Positions 1 through 8,223 of a stretch of 33,123 nucleotides of DNA are shown in pieces; the stretch's first letter is position 1, and each line of letters begins with the position of its first letter. The translations under genes and the position numbers were made by a program. The DNA comes from Isosphaeraceae bacterium (GTDB lineage: Bacteria; Planctomycetota; Planctomycetia; Isosphaerales; Isosphaeraceae). Under the pieces are notes generated by a model. It was not told the DNA's origin. It saw only the letters and a program-made list of their open reading frames with translations, and did no database searches. The stretch is from contig JAJPJC010000321.1 of assembly GCA_021324445.1 (NCBI GenBank), positions 1-33,123 on the forward strand. The letters are read 5' to 3'.

Positions 1-46
1 CCGCAGCCAGATAACGGAGAATAGCGGACCAGGCGCCCGCCAACAT
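1..46 (-). CDS. N-terminus of a gene running off the left edge
   Basis: An ATG on the minus strand (positions 46-44) is preceded by a strong Shine-Dalgarno AGGAG seven bases upstream (AGGAGTTTCATTATG). Only 15 residues are visible, MLAGAWSAILRYLAA, which look hydrophobic and could begin a signal peptide or membrane segment. The family cannot be named. The upstream frame is open through the recombinase remnant at 248-364, but the ribosome-binding site argues for an independent start here. Confidence 0.45.
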   Translation of the reverse strand, partial: MLAGAWSAILRYLAA

Positions 47-247
47 AATGAAACTCCTTTCACATCGACTGATTACTAGACAAACACACCCTATGCCTAT
101 ACAGGAGGAGGCGGTGATGACACCAGAGACCTGAATCCTTCCGAACGGTGGGCGAGGATCCGGCAGCAAGCCATCCGGCTTTGCCAGGAGACGGGTGAGA
201 CCCGGAGGCAGTCGGAGCCTGTCAGGGCCCTGACGGTAAGGCTCAGG

Positions 248-364
248 GATGACCTCGGCGCGGGCGGCGGTGTCGCTCAGGACCATGAGCAGCGTCTTGT
301 CGCGCAGGCCGGCGAGGTCGGTGGTGTCGATGGACGCAAGGAGCAGATGTCGAGCCGGCTCATC
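248..364 (-). pseudogene. Fragment of a tyrosine recombinase/phage integrase
   Basis: A 39-codon stretch on the minus strand reads like the segment of tyrosine recombinases that begins the catalytic domain: PARHLLLASIDT, then LAGLRDKTLLMVLSDTAARA. The family pattern is an acidic and Leu-rich helix followed by GLRDRALI and an Ala-Arg pair that carries the first catalytic Arg. Similarity stops right after AARAEVI, and no later R-H-R-Y residues follow, so this is a remnant. It sits between a Cas6-like fragment and the left-edge gene, which suggests a scar of a mobile element. The identification rests on pattern recall only. Confidence 0.4.
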
Positions 365-710
365 GCCTTGGCCGTGAGACGTCCCTTATGCTCAGCCGAG
401 GTCGCTGGCCGCTCCTGCGAGTGCGGTCCGGCGGGACCGCGGCGTTGTCCCCACCGAAAAGGCGACCGTACACCTCCTGCGTCAGGGCGTGCAACGCCGC
501 ACCCCAGACCCCGCGGAGCATCGGCACGGTGGCCATGACCCCGGGCGTTTCCAGGTACATCCACCAGGCGCGGACGCGGATCCTGCTCAAAGCCGCCTCG
601 ACCAGGGAGGCATCTCTCTCCTGCATCGCCGTCGCCCCCCTCCAGAACCAGCCCGTCATCTCCTCGCCAACACGTTGCCTCGTGGACTCACGCTCGTCCC
701 AAGAAACCAC
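360..710 (-). pseudogene. Truncated RAMP/Cas6-like N-terminal fragment
   Basis: A 116-codon minus-strand frame begins with GTG at 710; an internal ATG at 659 (MTGWFW) is the likelier start. The protein-like part covers about residues 44-90: RIRVRAWWMYLETPG, then a motif LRGVWGAALH resembling the first glycine-rich loop of RAMP-fold CRISPR proteins such as Cas6. After GRLFGGDNAAVP the sequence turns into low-quality Arg-rich translation and stops, while a different frame starts the recombinase remnant. This looks like a crRNA-processing gene cut off after its first ~80 residues. The Cas6 assignment is tentative; another RAMP or an unrelated hypothetical protein is possible. Confidence 0.3.
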
Positions 711-854
711 AACCCCGGGCGATGCTCAACTCATCAGCGCCGGTGGTTGGGCGCGGAACCCTGCACCTGACCAAACCTTCGAATCGGCCTTGCGGAACTC
801 CAGGGAGCGTTCGGGCTTGCGCTGAGGCTTCGAACCGGTCGCGTCCTACCGGGC

Positions 855-963
855 TTTTCAATCCCCACGGCGCTGGGGCGGAGTTGGGCTCCAATCATTA
901 CCTCCAAGTCCAGCCGGACAGTACGATGTTTCAATCCCCACGGCGACGAGGCAAGCTGGGCTC
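855..963. CRISPR. Degenerate two-repeat CRISPR remnant with one 36-bp spacer
   Basis: Two copies of a repeat start with TTTCAATCCCCACGGCG at 856 and 929, exactly 73 bp apart, and both end in GGGCTC (886-891 and 958-963). The first 17 bases and the last segment are conserved, the middle differs at several positions, and the second copy is one base shorter. The spacer between them is 892-927 (36 bp). The TTTCAATCC start is typical of type III-associated repeats. A much weaker echo ends near 818, also 73 bp upstream. Lying just past the 3' end of the cas operon, this looks like a decaying array end, not a working array. Confidence 0.6.
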
Positions 964-1044
964 TGCACTGCTGGGCGGCGCCCGGCGCCATAGCCGCGTG
1001 ACACTCACGTCTTGGCCGCTCACTTGCCAGATCGGCGATCGTCC

Positions 1045-2178
1045 TCACCCCCGGACCGCCAGCCACTCATTGAGCGCGGCCGCGACCGCGGCCATCTGAC
1101 CCCGCGTGGTCGCCCGGGTGTCGACCCGGAACTTCACCAGGCCCTTGCCGTCGCCGAACTGGCCGACGATGCCATCGGAGCCGACCCAGAACTTGCTGGG
1201 GCGAGGCAGGTCGGGGTTGCTGTAGAAGGTGGCGCACCGCGCGACCTGGGGGACCTGGTCCGTGACAGCCTGGAGGAACGCTTTCAACCCGCAGACCTTG
1301 TCCATATGGCCCGAGTCCTCGAACTGCGGCGGCCTCTTCTCGGCGGCCGGTACGGCCGGAGGCAACACCTGATCGCGGTGGGTTCGGAACCGTTCCCGGA
1401 AGGTCTCGTGAAAGATCTGGCCGGTCGGCGACAGCTCGAGGAATTCCTCGCCGTCGATCTGGGTCCGGTCGACCAGGCTTTCGAGCGCCTCGGCGTCCTC
1501 GGGATCATCGGCCAGGATGTCGGCCGGCTGGACGCCGGTTTCCAGGGCAAACAAGACGCCGCTGAGCCGCATCCAGGCCTCGAAATCGAGGGCCACCGGC
1601 ATCGGCGGAAAGGCGATGATCTCGTCGAAGAGCTCGTGCTTGTAATAGACGGGCACGCCGATCGCCTGGCCCATCAGGACGGCGACGGCGATCTGCGCCT
1701 TGTAGCCGCCAGTGGCGTTGATGGCGCAGTTCGCGGTCCCATATTCGCGGACGACCCGGCAGACGGTCTTGGCCAGATTGCGGAGGCCGCGGGTCCGGAA
1801 CCGCCGGGGATCAGCGTCCTGAAGGTCTGCGATCGTCTGGTCCGACACGATGGGATGCCCCTGGTGCCGGTAGTAGCCGGCGAGGATGCCGCCGATGGCA
1901 TGGCCGTCGGGTGTATCGGAGTGGCAAAAGACGAGGTTGGCGTCAGCGACCGCGTAACCCTTGGCGATGAGGCTGGTCAGCGAGCCGATCTCGGCGCCGC
2001 AGAGCCGCTCACCGGGAGGCAGCGCCAGCAGGCCGGCGAGGATGCCGTCCCGGTCTCGCTCGGCGAACGACCGGGCGAGCCCGGCGCGCGTGGGGTCCGG
2101 GTCATCCGGTTTCAGCGCCTTGAGGTTGCTGAAGAGGCTCGTACCCACGGTGCAGATGACAGTCTTGGCGCGCAACAT
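1045..2178 (-). CDS. CARF-wHTH effector with RelE-like C-terminal domain (APE2256-type, Cami1-like)
   Basis: A 377-residue protein. Residues 1-190 form a CARF domain: a first-strand motif CTVGTSLFSN at 9-18 and the ligand-loop motif NATGGYKA at 154-161, as in the APE2256 family of CRISPR-associated proteins. Residues about 195-262 look like the winged-helix part (LELSPTGQIFHETF). Residues about 284-377 are a separate small domain with a beta-rich DGIVGQFGDGKGLVKFRV stretch and a closing helix, resembling the RelE-like toxin domain fused to CARF in Cami1, which cuts ribosome-bound mRNA when cyclic oligoadenylate binds. The CARF call is firm and the RelE call is an inference. It is the last gene of the operon, 3 bp after the Card1-like gene. 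If the C-terminus is not RelE, a ring-nuclease role is the main alternative. Confidence 0.75.
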   Translation of the reverse strand: MLRAKTVICTVGTSLFSNLKALKPDDPDPTRAGLARSFAERDRDGILAGLLALPPGERLCGAEIGSLTSLIAKGYAVADANLVFCHSDTPDGHAIGGILAGYYRHQGHPIVSDQTIADLQDADPRRFRTRGLRNLAKTVCRVVREYGTANCAINATGGYKAQIAVAVLMGQAIGVPVYYKHELFDEIIAFPPMPVALDFEAWMRLSGVLFALETGVQPADILADDPEDAEALESLVDRTQIDGEEFLELSPTGQIFHETFRERFRTHRDQVLPPAVPAAEKRPPQFEDSGHMDKVCGLKAFLQAVTDQVPQVARCATFYSNPDLPRPSKFWVGSDGIVGQFGDGKGLVKFRVDTRATTRGQMAAVAAALNEWLAVRG

Positions 2179-2181
2179 GGC

Positions 2182-3366
2182 TCACCATCCCAGTATGGTT
2201 TTCAGCAATTCCGATGGGTTGTCAGAAGCGGCCAGATCGCGAATCTGATCGCGTCGGACGATCGTACAGCGGTGGGCCGCGGCGCGATTCTTGATTTCCG
2301 GCCTGACTTGACCCTGCTCGTCCAGCACGTTGCTCGAAGTCGTCGCCAGGATCGTTCGAACGTGCAGGGCACGGGGCTGCCGGATGATCGCCTCGATCTT
2401 GTAGAGGATCTCACCGCCCTTGTCGTATTCCTGGCTCCCCGTCTTGCACTCGACCATCCAGAGGCCGTAGTTCCGCATGAAGGACACATCGAATTCGTTG
2501 GCTTCCTGGCCTGGACGCTGCGGCACGATCCCGAGACGGACATCCCAGATGTTCAGCGCCTCGCGGCACCTCTCCAACAGTCCCCAGAGGAACACCTCGA
2601 GCCACGAGCCGAGCAGGAATTGGACCTGATACTTATCGAGCTGACCTGTGAGACCATCGTCAGTCTCGTTCAGGGCGAATGTCCGGGCGAGGAACGATCG
2701 AGCGGTTGGAGAGGCGGCGAGCCGAGAATGGAGATGCCTCGTCATCAGGTCGAGGCGCTTCTCCTTGGCCTTCTTGCGCTCCTTGTCGGATTCGAACTGA
2801 AGCAATTCTTCCGATCCGAACTCCGCGGCCAGGGCGCGCGCGAGGTCCCACCACTGACGGGCGCGGTCCTCCGCCGCGGCGACATCATCGGGTGACTTCT
2901 GAGATTGGAAGCCATAACCCGCCAGGAACTCGGCGATCGTGGGCCGATGGGCCACGCGCTCGATCCCGGCACCGTCCATGAACTGGATCTCATTGGGCCG
3001 GCTCTGGTTGATATAAACGCGAGTGGCTTCCAGGACCGAGAAGAACTGGAACGTGCCGATCGACATCGGCTTGGTACCGCCGGTAACGTTGACGATCCAC
3101 TCGTCCGAGGGGTGTCGGCCGTACGCATCTTGGAGGGCGCGGCGGATCTCGGGGAGCGCATCCTCGTGGGCCAGGGGCTGGCGCTCGCACCGATCCCCGC
3201 CGTAATCCAGGCCGCCGAGCTTCAAGGCCCGGAGGAAGTCGTCGGCGACGCCGCGCTCTCGCATCGCCTCCGATTCGACCAACACGAGCCGATCCGGGCG
3301 GAAATGGTGAACCGACAGCAGATTTGGCACATGCTGATCGGAGAGCAGACAGAGCAAAGTCCGCAT
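2182..3366 (-). CDS. card1: Card1/Can2-type CARF-PD-(D/E)XK nuclease (DUF1887 family)
   Basis: A 394-residue protein, close to the usual ~375 of Card1/Can2. The N-terminal CARF domain (about 1-145) has the ligand motif NVTGGTKPMS at 93-102. After a linker helix region rich in Lys/Glu (about 190-205), a nuclease domain carries WLEVFLWG (Glu257), NEFDV (Asp293) and WMVECKTG (Glu306, Lys308), the D-E-x-K catalytic set of PD-(D/E)XK enzymes. Family members are activated by cA4 and degrade single-stranded DNA and RNA or nick DNA, causing dormancy or abortive infection. All catalytic residues appear intact. The start ATG lies 13 bp after the cmr6-cmr1 stop with GAGG upstream, so it is co-transcribed with the Cmr complex that makes its activator. 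Confidence 0.88.
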   Translation of the reverse strand: MRTLLCLLSDQHVPNLLSVHHFRPDRLVLVESEAMRERGVADDFLRALKLGGLDYGGDRCERQPLAHEDALPEIRRALQDAYGRHPSDEWIVNVTGGTKPMSIGTFQFFSVLEATRVYINQSRPNEIQFMDGAGIERVAHRPTIAEFLAGYGFQSQKSPDDVAAAEDRARQWWDLARALAAEFGSEELLQFESDKERKKAKEKRLDLMTRHLHSRLAASPTARSFLARTFALNETDDGLTGQLDKYQVQFLLGSWLEVFLWGLLERCREALNIWDVRLGIVPQRPGQEANEFDVSFMRNYGLWMVECKTGSQEYDKGGEILYKIEAIIRQPRALHVRTILATTSSNVLDEQGQVRPEIKNRAAAHRCTIVRRDQIRDLAASDNPSELLKTILGW

Positions 3367-3379
3367 GGGGGCACCTCGT

Positions 3380-5587
3380 TCATTCGGCCTTGAAGCTCAT
3401 CTCTTTCTTGAACTCGTTGATCGATGTGACGAGGAGCGTCACGACATCTCCAGGCTGCTTCTCCGGTGGGATCTTTCCCGAATCTTGAACCGGCCCGCTG
3501 AAACCCGACGGCTCGTGCCGGGCCCGCCAGCCCCCCTTCTTCGTGCGCTCGGGCAGGAGCGTTGCCTGAACGCGCCCCCCCACTCTTGGCATGCCCGGCG
3601 CCGATGCGGGCTGACGAATGGCTCGTGGATCGCGCCGGTCCGTACTCCGAGAGCTTGGTCCCGGCACCCTGGATGGAGCTCTCGATTTCAGTCCCTCGAT
3701 CTGGGAGCGGATCTCTCCGTCAAGGCGTCCCGAGAAGTCCGCAAGGATGTCCCGGCAACTTCGACCACGAGGGACATCCAGGCGACTGCTGGGGAAGGCA
3801 ATCGCCCGGATGATCAGGTTGCCCGATGCGCCTCTGGCCACGTGCAGGTGGACTGGAGAGGCATGACGTTCAAGGTCAGCCCGCGGTTGACCCTTGCGGG
3901 GCAGGCCCAGGGCGAGTCGCTCGGCTCGGTCGAGGCTCATCGCCGCCGCACGATACGCGGAATCGATCGCTTCGAGAACGGAGCGTGGGTCCTTACTACC
4001 AGCCTCCCACTCAAAAGGTCCGATCCTCAGCCGGAGGCAGGGAGAGACCGCCCAGGCCGGGCGCAAGCTCTCGTCGGTTGACGGAGGAGGTATCGTATTC
4101 GGTCGTGTCTTCGCCCAAGCACGGAACTCGCGGGCGATTCCTTCACAGCGCTCCAGCGAAGAATCCAAGTCACCCGATTCCACCTCCAGCGAGCCGTACC
4201 CTTTCCGCCCTTTGGACCCGAGGCCGCCGAAGGAGCTCAAGAGCCAAAGTGCGGCGAGCGCCTGCTCAAGGGCTTGGCGTGGGGTTGGGACCCCCTTGTT
4301 GAGAGGGTTGCTCCGTGCAACCAGCCGGAACTGCCACTGGGTGTCCTCCAGACACACGAGGCGATCGTTATCGGCCATGCCGTAGTTCAAGTAGCCCCTG
4401 TAAACAAGACGACCCGGGTTCGGTGCGCCGGTGACAATCGTCTGGATGATGCCTCCCTGCTGGGTGTCGCCCCAGAGGAGTGCCTCCAGCCGGCGCAGCG
4501 CGGGTAAGTCCACGAATCCGACATGCAGCGTCCGCCACCACCATCGCAACATGCCTCGCAGACTTGCCGACCGGAGCTCGCAATCACTCCTGTCCTGGCT
4601 CGCGCCCGCGAAGTAGGCCGGGGTCACCAGCCTCAGCGAGGCGGGGAACTCGGCGAGGCGAGGATGATCCCTGTGGGAACGAGATGCGCCGTCATCGGTA
4701 TGGAAGCGCCCGTAGCCGGCGGCTGTCTTGGCGCCGCAGCCGAGCAGGGTCAGGCCCCCATCAAGCCAATCGCGGGCCTTGGCGAGATCGTCACCTGACA
4801 CATCGTCCCGCCTCTTGCTGATCGCGAAGGCGAAAGCCTGTCCGGCAGGCACCGCCAGGAAGTAGACCGGTTTCGGTGAATCCCAGTCGCCGGGAGGATT
4901 CTTGCCTTGGTAATAGGTCGGATGATGGTTGTTCACGATATCCATGATGAGCCGGGGCCAGTCTGTTGGCCAGGCATCATGAAAGACGATGGTTCCCGCG
5001 CTGGCCGCGTCCTCCGTGCCGTGCTCCGGGCAAGCGCCTCGCGGCTTCCAAGGCTTGGCTTGGCCCGGCGCGACGAGATCCGAGCCGGGAGCCCAACCGA
5101 AGACGGATTCGATCTGCCTCCATCCTTCAGCCTGCTTCTCCCTTGGCAACGAGGCGATCCAGACGGTCTCGGCGTGGGCGCGGGCCAGCCCCTTGAGCCC
5201 CGTACCTGGCAGATAGGCAAATCCGTAAATCGGATGGAGGCAAAGGCCCGCGTTCTCCAGTGCCGAGGCGCGTGCCAGATGCAAGGTCAAGGTCGTTGCC
5301 GTCGGCCGCGCCCAGCGCTGGCCCGAAGCGCCGGATGCGATGGACTCGAGGAACCTGTTGCGACGATCCCAGAGCCCTTTCCAGTCCAGACCGGCCGGCG
5401 TGCCCTGAGAGGCGTCCCGTACCCTCGCGACCGTGGGTCGTTGGATGCGCTCCGAGAGTTTCCCTGGAGGGGCTCCCGGGTCCCACGACTCAGCGTACTT
5501 GTCGAGCAGAAGCCCGGGGTGAATCGCGCCGCCTTCGATTCTCAGGAGCTCGCGCACTCGTGGAGGCAGAGGGGATAACAAGGCCAT
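3380..5587 (-). CDS. cmr6-cmr1: Fused Cmr6-Cmr1 type III-B RAMP protein
   Basis: A 735-residue protein starting at ATG 5587 (MALLSPLPPR), chosen because AGGAGA lies seven bases upstream and the cmr5 stop is adjacent; the open frame extends 20 codons further. Residues about 1-300 are Cmr6: LPGTGLKGLARAHAE, TIVFHDAWP, NNHHPTYYQGKNPPGDW, and the glycine-rich GCGAKTAAGYGRF. From about residue 317 a Cmr1 domain begins: LVTPAYFAGASQDRS, ELRSASLRGMLRWWWRTLH, and later FGGLGSKGRKGYGSL. The last ~70 residues (TKKGGWRARHEPSG, PGDVVTLLVTSIN) form an extra small beta domain. Cmr1 and Cmr6 sit at the target-3' end of the Cmr backbone in known complexes, so the fusion links subunits that act near each other. 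There is no stop or frameshift at the junction. Confidence 0.85.
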   Translation of the reverse strand: MALLSPLPPRVRELLRIEGGAIHPGLLLDKYAESWDPGAPPGKLSERIQRPTVARVRDASQGTPAGLDWKGLWDRRNRFLESIASGASGQRWARPTATTLTLHLARASALENAGLCLHPIYGFAYLPGTGLKGLARAHAETVWIASLPREKQAEGWRQIESVFGWAPGSDLVAPGQAKPWKPRGACPEHGTEDAASAGTIVFHDAWPTDWPRLIMDIVNNHHPTYYQGKNPPGDWDSPKPVYFLAVPAGQAFAFAISKRRDDVSGDDLAKARDWLDGGLTLLGCGAKTAAGYGRFHTDDGASRSHRDHPRLAEFPASLRLVTPAYFAGASQDRSDCELRSASLRGMLRWWWRTLHVGFVDLPALRRLEALLWGDTQQGGIIQTIVTGAPNPGRLVYRGYLNYGMADNDRLVCLEDTQWQFRLVARSNPLNKGVPTPRQALEQALAALWLLSSFGGLGSKGRKGYGSLEVESGDLDSSLERCEGIAREFRAWAKTRPNTIPPPSTDESLRPAWAVSPCLRLRIGPFEWEAGSKDPRSVLEAIDSAYRAAAMSLDRAERLALGLPRKGQPRADLERHASPVHLHVARGASGNLIIRAIAFPSSRLDVPRGRSCRDILADFSGRLDGEIRSQIEGLKSRAPSRVPGPSSRSTDRRDPRAIRQPASAPGMPRVGGRVQATLLPERTKKGGWRARHEPSGFSGPVQDSGKIPPEKQPGDVVTLLVTSINEFKKEMSFKAE

Positions 5588-5589
5588 GA

Positions 5590-6033
5590 TCAATCTCCTG
5601 TGATTTCCTTCATTAGCCCTTCCGCCTCGGCGAATCGGATCAACCATTGCAGATAAGACAGGGTCTCCGTGGTGGCGAGCCGGAGGAAGTCACTGGGTTC
5701 GTCCAAGATTTTCCGCACCAGGTCCGCTTCCCCAGGCTTGGGCTTGTTGCTCTTGGGATTCTTGCTCTTATCGAGGATCCAGTCCCCGATCTCGACAAGC
5801 AGATCCGGCGCGTTGGCTTTGGCATGCAGGAAGGCAAGGGCCTGTCCCAGCCCCGATGCAATGATCCGAGACGGCAGTTTCCGAGCGTGCATTCCGAACT
5901 TCTTGGCGTACTCATTGGGCAGACGCTTGCCGTCTTCCATCCGGACGTGCTCGCGGACAATGGCCTGGACCGCGTCCCACGCATGGCGTGCTCGGCGCTG
6001 GTCGAGAGTCTGGACTGTGCTCATTGTGGGCAT
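5590..6033 (-). CDS. cmr5: Cmr5, small subunit of the type III-B complex
   Basis: A 147-residue all-helical protein in the usual Cmr5 size range. It opens with TLDQRRARHAWDAVQ, the classic N-terminal helix of the family, and contains LPSRIIASGLGQALAFLHAKA and a C-terminal helix ending in WLIRFAEAEGLMKEI. Cmr5 forms the inner filament of the Cmr complex and contacts target RNA. Two in-frame ATGs compete: 6039 forms an ATGA overlap with the cmr4 stop, and 6033 lies seven bases after GGGAGG. The latter is taken here. Its stop lies 2 bp before the cmr6-cmr1 start. Confidence 0.85.
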   Translation of the reverse strand: MPTMSTVQTLDQRRARHAWDAVQAIVREHVRMEDGKRLPNEYAKKFGMHARKLPSRIIASGLGQALAFLHAKANAPDLLVEIGDWILDKSKNPKSNKPKPGEADLVRKILDEPSDFLRLATTETLSYLQWLIRFAEAEGLMKEITGD

Positions 6034-6035
6034 GA

Positions 6036-7034
6036 TCATGCCTCCCTTCCGGTCGTTGAGTACAAGCGAACCGCGCAATAACCCTTGCCGGTGGTCTCGT
6101 CGCCCCCGATCTGGAGGTATGGCGGGAGTCGACGCAGGTACTCCAAGACCTCCGCTGCGGACTTTCCCCCTGTCCGCAAGCGGGCAGGATGAGCGAGAAC
6201 CACGGAGTAGAACATGGTCTCGGCAGGCAGGAATTCCTGGTAGAAGAGGGCTCCGTCTCTCACCGTCTTCTTCTCGTAATCCAACCCGATCCGAGCCGTG
6301 ACTTCGGTGGCGTAGCGAGCGAAGTGTGTGAAGTCCTCGTCGCGCAGCATGACGCAATGAGAGGGGAAACGCTTCTTCGTTGCCGTGTAAGTCTCATCGC
6401 TAGGAAACAGGCCCTGTGCGACCCAGCGGGCCACTTCCGCGTTCGCTTCGCCCGCTCGCTCAAAATCGTATTCCTCGAGAACGAGCTGCTTTCCGGAACG
6501 ATCGAGGCAGGGCGAGTCACCGAGAGTATGTGCCTGGTTCTCACCGAGAGGAGGCATGTCCTGCCAGGAGGCATGCAAGCCGATCAACGACATGTCCCGC
6601 TTCAGCCGATTCAGGATCTCGGGACAGGTCACCCAGGCGAAGAGACCCTTGAGCGACCGGACGGGGAAGGCCAAGATGCGGGCGTCGGTGAGGCTGAGCG
6701 CGCCGGCGTGCTCGTCGGCCCTGCCGGTCGGTGGTCCGAAGACGGAAACGAGGTCCCGGTCCTCATTGGCCTTGTCTCTCCTCGTTCTGCGCTCCCTTTC
6801 CGGCAAGTCCTCGCCGTCGTCCTGGTAACGGCTCTTGATACTCTCCCGGCAGGCGTCACGGAGTACGCCCTTGAGCGCCGAGCCGGAGATCGTCGGCCAC
6901 TGGGTATGTCGCTCGCGCTGCACGGGTAAGTCGACAGTCCCCAGCGCGGTGCCGGTGCCGGGGTGGAGCGAGGTCAGGGCGTGCAGCCCCAGCAGTGCCC
7001 CGGCGCTCTTGAAGCCATTCGCGACCTCAGCCAT
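6036..7034 (-). CDS. cmr4: Cmr4 (Cas7 family), backbone and target-RNA-cleaving subunit
   Basis: A 332-residue protein with LHPGTGTALGTVDLPVQRER near the N-terminus, followed by WPTISGSALKGVLRDAC, the RAMP loop of Cmr4. Asp35 in the GTVDLP motif matches the catalytic Asp (Asp26 in Pyrococcus) that cuts bound RNA at 6-nt intervals, so target cleavage should be intact. Downstream are LSLTDARILAFPVRSLKGLFAWVTCP and the C-terminal GGDETTGKGYCAVRL, both conserved in Cmr4. The start overlaps the cmr3 stop by 8 bp, suggesting translational coupling. Several copies per complex form the backbone in known systems. Confidence 0.9.
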   Translation of the reverse strand: MAEVANGFKSAGALLGLHALTSLHPGTGTALGTVDLPVQRERHTQWPTISGSALKGVLRDACRESIKSRYQDDGEDLPERERRTRRDKANEDRDLVSVFGPPTGRADEHAGALSLTDARILAFPVRSLKGLFAWVTCPEILNRLKRDMSLIGLHASWQDMPPLGENQAHTLGDSPCLDRSGKQLVLEEYDFERAGEANAEVARWVAQGLFPSDETYTATKKRFPSHCVMLRDEDFTHFARYATEVTARIGLDYEKKTVRDGALFYQEFLPAETMFYSVVLAHPARLRTGGKSAAEVLEYLRRLPPYLQIGGDETTGKGYCAVRLYSTTGREA

Positions 7035-8223
7035 CGTTCCAGACTCCTCTCAGGGCAAAGCCCCACCCCTCTTGAACCAGCTCGTCATCGGAGCAGAGTG
7101 AATCGTGATCGGGCTCGAAGGTTCCCTCAACGTAGTAGACTGCGCCGCCCGGGACGGCGAACCGGGTCGGCCGGGGTCCATTCATGGCGATGTCCCAGCC
7201 TGAGACGGCCAGCGGACTGTCGGAGGCGGCCGCACGGAGTCGAGCTGGCGGTGCGAGCGCGTCGGGGCGGTCGGCCCGGAGATGGCCATTCCCACCGCCG
7301 AAAATGCCCGGTGTCGCCAGGAGCCACAGCGATCTCTCGACCGCGGTCGCAACCCCTGGCCAGTCCACGGCGTCGATGACCTTCAGGGAGGCCTGCCGGC
7401 CCTCCCCCCCCAGCGGAATCGGGCGCGTGAGCCGCTCATCGAGATCGGCCGGCGGTTTCACCGGGAATTCGACCTCTTCATAAAGCATGACCCGGACCAT
7501 CCTCCCCGGCGATTCGTTGATCGGGACGTGCCGGCGCAGCGCCAGCATCCGGACGCCATAGATCTGGCTCCGCGCGGTGGTCAAGGTATCCGCGTCGATC
7601 CCGATCCCCGTCCGCGCATCGAAGTCGAACAGGTCATGGGGCTCGTACCACTGTTGGTCATCAGGCATCCTGTCTTCGAGGAATCGGCGAATTCCCTCCG
7701 GCGTCAGGAAGCCTCTGGGATGCTTGGCCTCAGGATCGCCACGGCGCCAGAGCGGCATGAGATCAGGATCGGTCCGGCCAGGGAGCCCTTGCCGCGGCGT
7801 GGTGCGACACCATTTCCCCAGCCCTGTGTCCCCCTCGCTCTCGACCCGGGCGAGTGTGGCCGGCACCGGGAGCAGAGGCTCGACGGTCGCCTTCCCTCCC
7901 GAATCCTCATCGACCAGCGCGAGCCAAGGACCGCGAAAGCGCGCCCGGAGGATCCAGTCCGGGGCTCCTTGGAGGACATCCCGAGTCGTGGGGCGAGGAC
8001 CGTTCGAGCCGTTCCGCGCACGATCGCGCAGAGCCGTGAAATCAAATCCCTCGCTCGCCAGGAAGGCCGTCCGCAATGCCCCGGCGATTGTCCGCGGCAG
8101 GGGCAAGCCTCCGTAGGCCCGGGACGCCGCATCGAAGGGCCGGCCGTCCCGGAAGAACAATACGTCCAGCGGGTCGATGCGTAAACCGACGCGTGAAACG
8201 CACGGTTGAGTTTCAGGGCTCAT
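7027..8223 (-). CDS. cmr3: Cmr3 (Cas5 family), crRNA 5'-handle-binding subunit
   Basis: A 398-residue protein starting at ATG 8223, which overlaps the cas10 stop in an ATGA arrangement. The frame is open 44 codons further upstream, but that part lies inside cas10. The N-terminus has the diagnostic Cmr3 segment GLRIDPLDVLFFRDGRPFD, followed by GGLPLPRTIAGALRTAFL. The C-terminal half has LWLLATPGIFGGGNGHLR, the family's glycine-rich loop. In Cmr complexes this subunit pairs with Cas10 and holds the 5' tag of crRNA. Nothing looks truncated. Confidence 0.88.
   Translation of the reverse strand: MSPETQPCVSRVGLRIDPLDVLFFRDGRPFDAASRAYGGLPLPRTIAGALRTAFLASEGFDFTALRDRARNGSNGPRPTTRDVLQGAPDWILRARFRGPWLALVDEDSGGKATVEPLLPVPATLARVESEGDTGLGKWCRTTPRQGLPGRTDPDLMPLWRRGDPEAKHPRGFLTPEGIRRFLEDRMPDDQQWYEPHDLFDFDARTGIGIDADTLTTARSQIYGVRMLALRRHVPINESPGRMVRVMLYEEVEFPVKPPADLDERLTRPIPLGGEGRQASLKVIDAVDWPGVATAVERSLWLLATPGIFGGGNGHLRADRPDALAPPARLRAAASDSPLAVSGWDIAMNGPRPTRFAVPGGAVYYVEGTFEPDHDSLCSDDELVQEGWGFALRGVWNDG

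Noticed and set aside
782-818. A possible third CRISPR repeat 73 bp before the first
   Set aside because: Only the last few bases (GGGCT) and scattered positions match, which is too weak to call.
1012-2895. A 627-codon plus-strand open frame
   Set aside because: It runs antisense to the two CARF genes, has repetitive Gly/Asp/Arg-rich composition with no recognisable domain, and is explained by GC-rich codon bias of the opposite strand.
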